Part shown: in pieces, positions 7,638 through 15,047 of the stretch
Numbering within the stretch: the stretch's first letter is position 1
Layout: each line of letters starts with the position of its first letter
Assembly: GCA_012842575.1 (NCBI GenBank)
Contig: DUSP01000052.1
Coordinates: 1-33,581 of the forward strand
Reading direction: 5' to 3'
DNA: 33,581 bases
Origin: Clostridia bacterium
Lineage (GTDB): Bacteria; Bacillota; Sulfobacillia; DUSP01
Position numbers and translations under genes: made by a program
Notes under the pieces: generated by a model
Database searches by the model: none
Told to the model about the DNA's origin: nothing
What the model saw: only the letters and a program-made list of their open reading frames with translations

Positions 7638-8006
7638 TTGGATCTGGACGAACGGATTTATGTCACTCTTCTCTTGGACACGTATGGCGGCCTCCTCACA
7701 GAGAGACAGCGTACAGTGCTCCACCTCATTTATGAGGAGGATTTATCCCTTTCCGAGATAGCGGAATTGACGGGTGTATCCCGGGCTGCAGTCTTAGATA
7801 CCAAAGCCAGGGCCGAGAAATTGCTCCTTTGGTATGAAGACGCATTGAAAGTGGTCCAATCCGCGTCCCGCCGGAGGGAAGCACTCGAGGAACTGAACGA
7901 ACGCCTCGAGAAATCCATGTCCCGTTTGGGAAGAGACGACCCTGACCTCGTTTCGGCGGCAAGAATGGTGAAAGACCTGTTGGCGGGTGAATTGGATGGC
8001 CTTTGA
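7638..8006 (+). CDS. ylxM: YlxM/p13-like helix-turn-helix protein
   Basis: YlxM proteins are small sigma-70 region 4-like helix-turn-helix proteins encoded next to ffh in Firmicutes and linked to the SRP pathway. The protein has 122 residues. TTG at 7638 is chosen because GGGGGAG (7624-7630) lies 7 bp upstream. The N-terminal half contains RQRTVLHLIYEEDLSLSEIA followed by ELTGVSRAAVLDTKARAEK, the typical YlxM helix-turn-helix. The C-terminal half is a charged helix. The gene overlaps ffh by 11 bp, which suggests translational coupling, and it has its own promoter upstream. Confidence 0.93.
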   Translation: MDLDERIYVTLLLDTYGGLLTERQRTVLHLIYEEDLSLSEIAELTGVSRAAVLDTKARAEKLLLWYEDALKVVQSASRRREALEELNERLEKSMSRLGRDDPDLVSAARMVKDLLAGELDGL

Positions 8007-9351
8007 GTCGTTGTCGGAGAGACTGCAGGGAATCTTAAAGAGGCTGAGGGGAAAGGGGAAGCTCTCCCCACAAGACGTAGAGGCTGCCACCAAAGAGGTT
8101 AAGATCGCCCTTCTTGAGGCTGACGTGAATTTCAAGGTGGTCAAAGACTTCATAGCGCGCGTCAAGGAACGGGCGACGGGCGCGGAAGTCATGGAAAGCC
8201 TCACTCCTGCTCAACAGGTGATCAAAATAGTCCACTCGGAGTTGACCGCGCTCCTCGGAGGGGTGAACCAGAGACTTTCCGTGGCTTCACGCCCACCTAG
8301 CGTATACGTGCTAATGGGGCTTCAGGGCTCCGGAAAGACCACTACCTGTGCGAAACTGGGTAGACTCCTTTCCAGGCAGGGAAGGCGACCCATACTGGTG
8401 GCGGCCGACCTGGCGAGGCCCGCCGCGGTGAAGCAATTGGAGGTATTGGCGAATAACCTCGGCCTGCCGAGCTTCGCAGACCAAACCGCAAAAGATCCGG
8501 TGGCTGTCTCCGAGGCGGCCGTTGCGGACGCCGTGAAGCGGGGTATTGACGCGGTTCTAATAGATACGGCAGGACGGCTCCACATAGACGACGAGCTCAT
8601 GGAAGAACTCAAGGCCCTCGTCGATCGGGTTCACCCCACGGAGAGGTTGCTGGTGGTGGATTCCATGATGGGGCAGGACGCAGTAAAGGTCGCAGAAATC
8701 TTCGCGGACAGGATAGGTATCGACGGACTCATAATGACCAAACTGGACGGTGACGCTCGGGGAGGGGCGGCCCTGTCAGTCAAGGCGGTGACGGGGGTCC
8801 CCATAAAGTTCGTCGGTATGGGGGAACATCCCGATGCCCTCGAACCCTTTTATCCCGACCGTATGGCCTCGCGAATCCTGGGCATGGGGGACGTACTCAC
8901 CCTGATCGAAAAGGCCGAACGAACCATAAGCGAACGTGAAGCGCGCGAGCTCGAACGGAAGATCCGGGAGAACGAATTCACCCTGGAGGATTTCTTGGGA
9001 GAACTGAAGAGACTAAAAAACATGGGTCCCCTTGATCAGTTGTTGGGCATGATCCCCGGTTTCGGCAAAATCAAAGAACTCGGGTCCTTCGACGTGGGTG
9101 AGAGGGAACTCTCCAGAATAGAAGCCATTATATCCTCCATGACTAGGGAAGAAAGGAGAAAGCCGTGGATCATCGACGGGTCCCGAAGGAAGAGAATCGC
9201 CATGGGAAGCGGCACCAGGATCCAGGACGTGAATCGGCTTCTTCGGCAGTATTGGGAGATCGATCGGATGATGAAGCAGTTTGGAGGCAAAAAGGGGTCG
9301 CGGAAGAAGGGAGTGTTCCGTGGCTTTCCTTCGCCCTTCGGTAACGCCTGA
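7996..9351 (+). CDS. ffh: Signal recognition particle protein Ffh
   Basis: Ffh is the SRP54 GTPase that binds the small SRP RNA and hydrophobic signal sequences and delivers nascent membrane proteins to FtsY. The ATG at 7996 gives the usual MAFESLSERLQ N-terminus and 451 residues; an in-frame GTG three codons earlier is the alternative. G-domain motifs are GLQGSGKTT (about residue 108), VAADLARPAAVKQL, LIDTAGRLH and MTKLDGDARGG. The M domain contains LGMIPGFGK and the RNA-binding segment SRRKRIAMGSGTRIQDVNRL. The loop usually written DAMTGQ is DSMMGQ here, a mild change. The C-terminal tail is basic (KKGSRKKG). Confidence 0.98.
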   Translation: MAFESLSERLQGILKRLRGKGKLSPQDVEAATKEVKIALLEADVNFKVVKDFIARVKERATGAEVMESLTPAQQVIKIVHSELTALLGGVNQRLSVASRPPSVYVLMGLQGSGKTTTCAKLGRLLSRQGRRPILVAADLARPAAVKQLEVLANNLGLPSFADQTAKDPVAVSEAAVADAVKRGIDAVLIDTAGRLHIDDELMEELKALVDRVHPTERLLVVDSMMGQDAVKVAEIFADRIGIDGLIMTKLDGDARGGAALSVKAVTGVPIKFVGMGEHPDALEPFYPDRMASRILGMGDVLTLIEKAERTISEREARELERKIRENEFTLEDFLGELKRLKNMGPLDQLLGMIPGFGKIKELGSFDVGERELSRIEAIISSMTREERRKPWIIDGSRRKRIAMGSGTRIQDVNRLLRQYWEIDRMMKQFGGKKGSRKKGVFRGFPSPFGNA

Positions 9352-9419
9352 CGGGGGTTTGGCCTGACGGAGACGATGTGCAGGTGATAACCTTCAGGCG
9401 CTCGACCAGGAGGAATTGA

Positions 9420-9440
9420 GTTTGCTAGGTATTAGCAAAC
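9420..9440. repeat. Inverted repeat upstream of rpsP
   Basis: GTTTGCTA (9420-9427) and TAGCAAAC (9433-9440) form a perfect 8-bp stem around a 5-nt loop. No T tract follows on either strand, so it is not an obvious terminator. It could be an operator or an mRNA hairpin in the ffh-rpsP gap (9352-9539). I see no convincing promoter in this gap. Confidence 0.6.
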
Positions 9441-9466
9441 CGCCAATCATGAAAAGACCGAGCATG

Positions 9467-9509
9467 ACCTATAAGAGTACCTATAAGAGTTGAGTTTAAG
9501 AGTTGAGTT
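9467..9509 (+). repeat. Two nested tandem duplications (12 bp x2 and 13 bp x2)
   Basis: ACCTATAAGAGT is duplicated perfectly at 9467-9478 and 9479-9490. TAAGAGTTGAGTT is duplicated perfectly at 9484-9496 and 9497-9509. The second duplication starts inside the second unit of the first, so at least two separate events are implied. They lie 16 bp upstream of the rpsP ribosome binding site. Confidence 0.93.
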
Positions 9510-9539
9510 CAACCTACAGGAATTGGGGAGGTGTTGTGC

Positions 9540-9815
9540 TTGGCCGTACGGATCAGACTGAGAAGGATGGGGGCCAAGAAGAGGCCGTTTTACAGGTTTG
9601 TGGTGGCCGATTCCAGGTCGCCGAGGGACGGCAAGTTCATCGAGGAGATTGGGTATTATGATCCGTTGAAGAACCCGCGAGAGGTTCGCATAGAAGAGGA
9701 TAAGGCCGTAGAATGGATGCTCAAAGGGGCCCGTCCTTCCGAGACCGTACGCCGCCTGTTTGCCGAGGCGGGCGTAATGAAGAAATTGGATGAAGCAAGG
9801 GGTTTAGGAAGGTGA
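9540..9815 (+). CDS. rpsP: 30S ribosomal protein S16
   Basis: S16 is a small-subunit assembly protein that binds the 16S rRNA 5' domain. TTG at 9540 gives [20 protein letters not shown], exactly the family start, and 91 residues. GGGGAGG (9525-9531) lies 8 bp upstream. The in-frame GTG at 9531 would overlap the ribosome binding site and add three atypical residues. The conserved [22 protein letters not shown] segment follows. It heads the rpsP-khpA-rimM-trmD-rplS ribosome/tRNA operon, a conserved bacterial order. Confidence 0.98.
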   Translation: MAVRIRLRRMGAKKRPFYRFVVADSRSPRDGKFIEEIGYYDPLKNPREVRIEEDKAVEWMLKGARPSETVRRLFAEAGVMKKLDEARGLGR

Positions 9816-9825
9816 GGAAGTTTTG

Positions 9826-10056
9826 ATGCGCGATCTCCTCGAGATCATCGTGAAGGCTCTGGTCGATCACCCGGACCAGGTGGAGGTCAAGGAAACGGAG
9901 GAGGGGGGTTCCGTTACTTTCGAACTCCATGTGGCGCCTTCCGATATAGGGAAGGTCATCGGGAGGCAGGGCCGGGTGGTCAAGGCCATCAGGACCGTCA
10001 TGAAGGCCGCCGCGATACGCGATAACAAGAGGGTATCGGTGGAGGTTTTGGGGTAG
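9826..10056 (+). CDS. khpA: KH-domain RNA-binding protein KhpA (YlqC)
   Basis: KhpA is a single-KH-domain RNA-binding protein that partners KhpB/Jag in many Firmicutes and influences cell division and mRNA. It has 76 residues, the family norm. ATG at 9826 follows AGGAAG (9815-9820); an in-frame TTG one codon earlier is less likely. The KH GxxG motif is seen as VIGRQGRVVKAIRTVM at about residues 45-60. The gene starts 10 bp after rpsP, and its stop is immediately followed by the rimM GTG, so coupling is probable. Confidence 0.95.
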   Translation: MRDLLEIIVKALVDHPDQVEVKETEEGGSVTFELHVAPSDIGKVIGRQGRVVKAIRTVMKAAAIRDNKRVSVEVLG

Positions 10057-10710
10057 GTGTCGTCCGGAGACGAGTACCTTTCGGTGGGGAAAGTGGTTTC
10101 GCCTTTCGGCATAGAGGGCGAGATCGCCGTCGTGCCGACTACAGACTGGCCCGAGAGATTTTACGACCTCAAGCACGTGTTTATCGAACAGCAAGGCGGT
10201 CCGCCGAAAGAGGTTTCGGTGGACGGCTGTCGGTTTCATAAAGGCCGAGTGCTTCTCAAACTTCGGGGAGTGGAAAACCGCTCCGAAGCCGAGAAGATGA
10301 AGGGGCTAGATCTTTGGATCCCAAAGTGCGAAGCAGTCCCCCTGCCCGAGGGGCACTGTTTCGTAGGGGAGATAATAGGTAGACGGGTGTACACGACGTC
10401 GGGAGAGCCGCTGGGGAGCGTACGGGCGATCTTGAGGACCGGGTCCAACGACGTCTATGTTACAAAGACTGACCGAGGGGAAGAAATACTCATACCGGCG
10501 ACCCGGGAGGTCGTGCAAAGCCTTGATCCCCGGGTGGAAGTCCGATTGCTCCCGGGACTCCTTGAGGCATGCAGAGTTCCGGCGAAGCGCGGCCGCAAGG
10601 TGGCACATGGCCGGAGGGCGAAGCGTGGGGAAGAAGACATGCTGGGGACGGAGAAGACATGCGATAAGGTCCGGCGGATGTCCGTAAAGGGAAAAGCGAG
10701 ACGAAAATGA
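10057..10710 (+). CDS. rimM: 16S rRNA maturation factor RimM with basic C-terminal tail
   Basis: RimM binds S19 and helps mature the 30S head. GTG at 10057 directly abuts the khpA stop and gives YLSVGKVVSPFGIEGEIAV, the family's N-terminal G-K-V-x-x-x-x-G-I-x-G-E-I pattern. The RimM N domain runs to about residue 95; a PRC-barrel follows (GEPLGSVRAILRTGSNDVYV to about residue 168). The protein has 217 residues against about 170 usual. The extra 47-residue tail is rich in Lys and Arg and has no recognisable domain. The tail DNA contains an 11-bp direct repeat at 20-bp pitch (AGAAGACATGC at 10632-10642 and 10652-10662), so it may have grown by duplication. Its stop overlaps trmD (ATGA). Confidence 0.95.
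   Translation: MSSGDEYLSVGKVVSPFGIEGEIAVVPTTDWPERFYDLKHVFIEQQGGPPKEVSVDGCRFHKGRVLLKLRGVENRSEAEKMKGLDLWIPKCEAVPLPEGHCFVGEIIGRRVYTTSGEPLGSVRAILRTGSNDVYVTKTDRGEEILIPATREVVQSLDPRVEVRLLPGLLEACRVPAKRGRKVAHGRRAKRGEEDMLGTEKTCDKVRRMSVKGKARRK
10632..10662 (+). repeat. 11-bp direct repeat inside the rimM tail
   Basis: AGAAGACATGC occurs at 10632-10642 and again at 10652-10662, exactly 20 bp apart. Because 20 is not a multiple of three, the two copies are read in different frames and encode different residues. That argues for a DNA-level duplication rather than a protein repeat. Confidence 0.85.
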
Positions 10711-11477
10711 GAGTTGATGTCCTTACCCTGTTTCCAGAGATGTTTACAGGTCCCCTGGACTCGAGCATAATATCCAAAGCCCGGCAATCCGGCAGACTCA
10801 GGATCAACGTCGTCAACATCAGGGACTTTGCCAAGTCGAAGCACAAGGTCACCGACGATGAACCGTACGGCGGCGGGCCGGGTATGGTGATGATGGCGGA
10901 ACCGGTGGTGTCCGCTGTGGAGCACGTGATTCGCGAGGGCGCCAAAGAAGGTTTGATGTCTCCGAGGATCGTGATGATGACCCCGCAGGGGGACGTCTTG
11001 ACCCAGGACATGCTGAGGGATTTTGCCATCGCCGAACATTTGGTGATCGTATGCGGGCATTATGAGGGGATTGACGAAAGGGTCAAAGAGATATTGAAAC
11101 CTGAAGAGGTGTCGATAGGCGACTATGTGCTGACCGGTGGAGAGATTCCCGCCATGGTGTTGATTGACGGTGTAGCGAGGCTCGTTCCCGGGGTTTTGGG
11201 AAAGATTGAGTCGACTCAAGAGGATTCCTTCTCCGGCGGGCTCCTCGAAGGACCCCATTACACGCGCCCTCGTGAATTCAGGGGAATGAGCGTACCCGAG
11301 GTCCTCCTTTCCGGGAATCACCGGCTCATAAGAAGATGGCGTCGCAAGGAAGCGCTCAAGCGCACGTGGGAAAGACGGCCCGATTTATTCGCGGTGGCCC
11401 CCCTTACTCCGGAAGACTTGGAACTATTGGAAGAGATAAAGAGGGAACAGGAGAGTGATTCCCATGAACGTGATTGA
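10707..11477 (+). CDS. trmD: tRNA (guanine-N1)-methyltransferase
   Basis: TrmD methylates G37 of tRNAs reading CNN and some other codons with S-adenosylmethionine, preventing +1 frameshifting. It has 256 residues. The start [13 protein letters not shown] is canonical. The trefoil-knot SAM site is seen as MTPQGD and [12 protein letters not shown], followed by [19 protein letters not shown], which carries the catalytic Asp region. The [12 protein letters not shown] loop is intact. The C-terminal helical domain with [23 protein letters not shown] is typical. It overlaps rimM by 4 bp and rplS by 14 bp. Confidence 0.98.
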   Translation: MRVDVLTLFPEMFTGPLDSSIISKARQSGRLRINVVNIRDFAKSKHKVTDDEPYGGGPGMVMMAEPVVSAVEHVIREGAKEGLMSPRIVMMTPQGDVLTQDMLRDFAIAEHLVIVCGHYEGIDERVKEILKPEEVSIGDYVLTGGEIPAMVLIDGVARLVPGVLGKIESTQEDSFSGGLLEGPHYTRPREFRGMSVPEVLLSGNHRLIRRWRRKEALKRTWERRPDLFAVAPLTPEDLELLEEIKREQESDSHERD

Positions 11478-11808
11478 TATGATCGAAGAAGCCGAGATGA
11501 AAAAGGACGTACCCGATTTCCGTCCCGGCGATACCGTCAGGGTACACGTGAAAGTGGTGGAGGGTGGCAGAGAAAGGATCCAATCCTTTGAAGGAGTGGT
11601 CATAGGCAGACGGGGTGGGGGAACCCGCGAGACCTTTACCGTCCGGCGGGTTTCGTACGGGGTAGGAGTAGAACGCACATTTCCGATACACTCGCCGAGA
11701 ATCGATAAGATCGAGGTCTTAAAGAGGGCCACGGTCAGAAGGGCGAAGCTTTACTACCTCAGAGAGTTGCGAGGGAAAGCCGCTAGGCTGAAGGAGAAGC
11801 GTCAATAG
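11464..11808 (+). CDS. rplS: 50S ribosomal protein L19
   Basis: L19 sits at the 30S-50S interface. ATG at 11464 is preferred: GGAGAG (11449-11454) lies 9 bp upstream, while the in-frame GTG at 11455 abuts that site. The product has 114 residues. Conserved parts are [51 protein letters not shown] and the basic C-terminal [20 protein letters not shown]. It begins inside the 3' end of trmD, so its translation is likely coupled. The next gene begins at the base after its stop. Confidence 0.98.
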   Translation: MNVIDMIEEAEMKKDVPDFRPGDTVRVHVKVVEGGRERIQSFEGVVIGRRGGGTRETFTVRRVSYGVGVERTFPIHSPRIDKIEVLKRATVRRAKLYYLRELRGKAARLKEKRQ

Positions 11809-12441
11809 ATGACCCAAGTATCTCCGGTCGATAATAAGGGTCTCCTGAGAGGCGGCGAAGACCATAAAGAAGATCACAAAAATGATGAGGAAAAGGGATA
11901 CGGGCGCGGGCGAGGGCTTCAATGGTTGAAGGAGATCGTCCAGACCGTTATCGTGGCCTTCGTACTCACTTTCCTTTTACGCGCCTATGTAGTCGAATCC
12001 TTCGTAGTAGACGGTCCTTCTATGGAACCGACCCTTCGTGACGGGGAGAGACTTCTCATCAGCAAACTTTCGTACGTCTTCTCAGAACCCAAGAGAGGGG
12101 ACGTCATCATCTTCCGTTATCCGAGAGACCCTCATAAGGATTACGTGAAGCGCATCGTGGCGCTCCCGGGCGACGAGGTCCGTATGGACATGGGCAGGCT
12201 ATATATCAACGGGCAACCGGTAAAGGAGCCATATGTCTTGGAAAGCCCGGTCGGCGACTTCAACACCATTACCGTGCCCGAAGGATGCGTATTCGTCATG
12301 GGTGACAACCGCGGCAACAGCGAGGACAGCCGGATGTTCGGCGCCGTGCCGATTAAACTCATCAAAGGAAGGGCATTTTTGGTTTTCTGGCCGCTTTCCG
12401 AGACCCATGTCCTGGCCAGGGGAGCAGGGGACATACATTGA
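11809..12441 (+). CDS. lepB: Type I signal peptidase
   Basis: This membrane-anchored serine/lysine protease removes signal peptides from secreted proteins. It has 210 residues: a hydrophilic cytosolic N-terminus of about 43 residues, one membrane segment (VQTVIVAFVLTFLLRAYVV), then the extracytoplasmic catalytic domain. S71 lies in GPSMEPTL and K114 in YVKRIVALPGD; the SGN-type box is MGDNRGNSEDSR. ATG starts at the base after the rplS stop, and the gene's own stop overlaps rbgA. The single transmembrane anchor is the Gram-positive SipS-like form. Confidence 0.97.
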   Translation: MTQVSPVDNKGLLRGGEDHKEDHKNDEEKGYGRGRGLQWLKEIVQTVIVAFVLTFLLRAYVVESFVVDGPSMEPTLRDGERLLISKLSYVFSEPKRGDVIIFRYPRDPHKDYVKRIVALPGDEVRMDMGRLYINGQPVKEPYVLESPVGDFNTITVPEGCVFVMGDNRGNSEDSRMFGAVPIKLIKGRAFLVFWPLSETHVLARGAGDIH

Positions 12442-13361
12442 AAGGCCGAGGGCAATTCCCCCTTCACATGAAACGCGCACTGAGGTCCATCGAAGAAATG
12501 ATGGACCTCGTTGATCTCGTAGTGGAAACCGTAGACGCAAGGATACCGAAGAGCGGGCGGAATCCGCTTTTGTTTCGCATTCTGAAAGGAAAGACCAGGG
12601 TTTTAGTGCTCACCAAGTCGAACCTGGCCGACCCAAACGCGACGCGGGTTTGGATGAGGAGGTTTAGGGAGCAGGGGGAGAACGTCCTGGCGGTCAGCGT
12701 CCTCGAAGGCTTCGGGGGCCGCCTGTTGGAGTCCGCCCTCGGGATGGCGGGGGGCGGGGGTGCGAGAGTGGGCCTCAGAGGAGAGGGCCCGAGGAGTCGG
12801 GGGGACCCACCCAAGAGGATAATGGTCGTAGGCATTCCCAACTCCGGAAAGTCCACCCTGATAAACGCCATCGCGGGGAAGCGTCTGGCGAGGACCGGAA
12901 AAAGGCCCGGCATAACTAGAGGATATCAATTGGTCAAGGTAGAAGATGGGGTGCTGGTGTTGGATACGCCAGGGGTATTGCCGATACCATGGCTCGATTG
13001 CGACCTCTCAAAGGGGGCGTGGCGACTGGCCGCGGTGGGTGCCCTCGAGGAAGGACGATACGATCATGAGGAAGCCGCGATGCTGTTATTGGACTACTTG
13101 CTCTTACGCTATCCAGGCATATTGGGTGACTACTCGCAGCGGCAGAATACACAAAACGGGAGGGGCCCTGCGCCCGGAGGCCCCTTGCCCGACGAGCCTA
13201 CGCAAGAAGACCCTCTGCTGAGGGCAAGGGAGACCTTGACGGCCATCGCGGGCGCACGCGGATGCATAGGGGCCGGTGGATCGCCGGACTTGTTCCGGGC
13301 GAGCAGCCTCGTACTGAGAGAATTCAGAGATGGAAAGATGGGCCGCGTCACCCTCGAATGA
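12438..13361 (+). CDS. rbgA: Ribosome biogenesis GTPase RbgA (YlqF), with altered G4 motif
   Basis: RbgA is a circularly permuted GTPase that drives a late step of 50S assembly. TTG at 12438 overlaps the lepB stop and has GCAGGGG 7 bp upstream; the product has 307 residues. Motif order is permuted as expected: G4 first (TKSN, residues 59-62), then G1 GIPNSGKST (132-140), G2-like GITRG and G3 DTPG (176-179). G4 is normally N/TKxD; here the Asp that reads guanine is Asn62 (codon AAC). The family N-terminal motif FPGHM is FPLHM. A Pro/Gly-rich insert lies near residues 234-254. G1 and G3 are intact, so nucleotide binding is likely, but guanine specificity is doubtful. It lies downstream of lepB in the usual clostridial-type order. 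Confidence 0.92.
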   Translation: MKGRGQFPLHMKRALRSIEEMMDLVDLVVETVDARIPKSGRNPLLFRILKGKTRVLVLTKSNLADPNATRVWMRRFREQGENVLAVSVLEGFGGRLLESALGMAGGGGARVGLRGEGPRSRGDPPKRIMVVGIPNSGKSTLINAIAGKRLARTGKRPGITRGYQLVKVEDGVLVLDTPGVLPIPWLDCDLSKGAWRLAAVGALEEGRYDHEEAAMLLLDYLLLRYPGILGDYSQRQNTQNGRGPAPGGPLPDEPTQEDPLLRARETLTAIAGARGCIGAGGSPDLFRASSLVLREFRDGKMGRVTLE

Positions 13362-13380
13362 GGTCTCGGCGGAGAGTACC

Positions 13381-13431
13381 CATTGGGGATTACCATCCAT
13401 TGAGGATTACCGTCCATTGGGGATTACCATC
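13381..13431 (+). repeat. 17-bp tandem repeat, three copies, after rbgA
   Basis: CATTGGGGATTACCATC at 13381-13397 is followed by CATTGAGGATTACCGTC at 13398-13414 and an exact copy of the first at 13415-13431. The middle unit differs at two positions. The array begins 20 bp after the rbgA stop. The rest of the gap (13432-13624) holds a 12-bp palindrome GCTTTGCAAAGC (13505-13516) and no convincing separate gene. Confidence 0.95.
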
Positions 13432-13624
13432 CTGAAACCCACCGAAGATGTCGTTGATGGTCAAACTCGAGCAGAACTCAGGATGAAAAGAGGGGTGGGC
13501 TTTTGCTTTGCAAAGCGGGGAAAAACCCGACGTCAGGGGACCAGGGCCAAAACTGTTAGAACCATCTATATCGAGCTTCCCAAACCCGGACACAAAACGA
13601 AGAAAGCGCGTTGAGAATTCCATT

Positions 13625-14455
13625 GTGAGTTCCAAAGAAACCTCGGTTTTGACCCTCGAGGAGATCCGCTCGTTGATCAGGAACAAAGACGGCGTTTTTC
13701 TCAGGGAAATGGCGCAGGTTTTGGCCGAGGACCCGCGGTCGGGGGCGAGGGCATTAAGCCGCAGGATAGCCGCTGAAATGGATGAGTTCAGAAATGAAGC
13801 ACGGCGCCTCAAAGAACGGTATGCCTTCGAACGGTCTTTACGCAAGGAAGGTATCGAGTTCATAGCCGGTATTGACGAAGCGGGACGAGGGTGCCTTGCG
13901 GGTCCGGTTGCGGCCGCCGCCGTCATGCTCGAACCTCACGCCGTAATCTATGGTCTCGACGATTCAAAAAAGATGACCCCGCGAGCGCGAGTTCTCGCGT
14001 TCCAAGAAATCTGCAAGAAAGCGGTGAGCATAGCGGTGAGCCTCGTCCCGGCTGATTATATCGACGTCCATAACATTGCGGTGGCCACCTTTGAAGCCAT
14101 GAAGCGATCCGTATCCGCATTGTCCGTGGTCCCCCAGATGCTTTTGGTGGACGGTTTCTACATCCCCGGCATGGGGGTTCCTCAGCGGGCCATCAAAGGG
14201 GGCGATCGGTTATCGAATTCCATTGCCGCGGCTTCGGTAGTGGCAAAGGTATTCCGCGACCGCTACATGGAAATCATGGAAAGGATTTACCCCGGTTACG
14301 GCTTCGCCGAGAATAAGGGATATGCCACCAAGGAACACGTCCGTGCCATCATCGCTTTAGGGCTGTGTGAGATTCATAGAAAGACCTTTTGCGCCACCGT
14401 GCTGAATAAAACGCGGAACGCCGCGGCCGATACGCTTTTGGAGGAAGGGGAGTAG
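13625..14455 (+). CDS. rnhB: Ribonuclease HII
   Basis: RNase HII removes ribonucleotides from DNA and RNA in RNA/DNA hybrids. With GTG at 13625 the protein has 276 residues, and its N-terminal 75 residues (LTLEEIRSLIRNKDG to LKERYAFERSLRKEG) match the extension of the B. subtilis RnhB type. The ribosome binding site for this start is poor. A TTG at 13508, with GAGGGG about 10 bp upstream, would add 39 residues of unlikely composition, so the start is uncertain. The four catalytic acids are D84 and E85 (GIDEAGRG), D176 (LLVDGF) and D212 (VFRDRYME). The SNSIAAASVVAKV segment is intact. The protein is followed directly by yraN. Confidence 0.95.
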   Translation: MSSKETSVLTLEEIRSLIRNKDGVFLREMAQVLAEDPRSGARALSRRIAAEMDEFRNEARRLKERYAFERSLRKEGIEFIAGIDEAGRGCLAGPVAAAAVMLEPHAVIYGLDDSKKMTPRARVLAFQEICKKAVSIAVSLVPADYIDVHNIAVATFEAMKRSVSALSVVPQMLLVDGFYIPGMGVPQRAIKGGDRLSNSIAAASVVAKVFRDRYMEIMERIYPGYGFAENKGYATKEHVRAIIALGLCEIHRKTFCATVLNKTRNAAADTLLEEGE

Positions 14456-14462
14456 ACGGATC

Positions 14463-14849
14463 ATGCCTCAGAGCAAGCATATTCTGGGGCGTACGGGGGA
14501 AAGCGTAGCCCTCGCACATCTTGAGTCATTGGGCTACCGCGTTCTCACCACCAATTACAGGTGCCCGGTGGGAGAAGCGGATATCGTCGCTCTTGACGGC
14601 GGGATCTTGGTCTTTGTGGAGGTGAAGACGAGATCCCTTTCGTCGAGGGGCGAGACATCTTTCGGAGAACCCGCCGAGAGGGTGGACTCACGTAAAATGG
14701 CCAGGCTTCGGGCCGTCGCTTCTCATTATGTGTTGACGCATTACCCGAGGGCTAAAGACGGTGACGTGAGCATCAGATTCGACGTGGTTTGCGTCATACG
14801 TTCTCCGAGGGGCTTCTCGGTAGACGTGATTCGCGGGGTGTCTGCCTAA
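14463..14849 (+). CDS. yraN: UPF0102 / YraN-family endonuclease-like protein
   Basis: This is a 128-residue member of the UPF0102 family, whose fold resembles restriction endonucleases and Holliday junction resolvases; its cellular role is not settled. The conserved core is present: GRTGESVALAHLESLGYRVL, then NYRCPVGEADIVALDGG and LVFVEVKTRS, with the E-x-D and E-V-K acidic/basic residues of the putative metal site. The ATG at 14463 is 7 bp after the rnhB stop, with GGGGAG about 10 bp upstream. The rnhB-yraN-comM-dprA neighbourhood is common in bacteria and suggests a link to DNA processing. Confidence 0.95.
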   Translation: MPQSKHILGRTGESVALAHLESLGYRVLTTNYRCPVGEADIVALDGGILVFVEVKTRSLSSRGETSFGEPAERVDSRKMARLRAVASHYVLTHYPRAKDGDVSIRFDVVCVIRSPRGFSVDVIRGVSA

Positions 14850-15047
14850 AGGTGTCGTGGGCGCGTTCGCTTTGGGAAGGCAAATTCTTCGACAGTATGA
14901 CCCGAAAATGTTCTCAGCCCGGTCAGCGAGTGCCTTTTGGGTCCTCTCGCCGGAGCCGGATGTCGAAAGTGGCCTTGTCCGACTGGAGGAATCTGGAAAC
15001 AAAGGTCGAATTCATGTGGTAGGAATCGACAGAGGTGAACGAGGCCT

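Noticed and set aside
13381-13431. Possible CRISPR-like array
   Set aside because: Units are directly adjacent with no unique spacers and there are no cas genes in the window; these are simple tandem repeats.
13330-13614. 94-codon open frame on + between rbgA and rnhB
   Set aside because: It runs through the 17-bp tandem repeat and overlaps the possible rnhB N-terminal region. It has no ribosome binding site and no recognisable domain, and its residues look like random translation.
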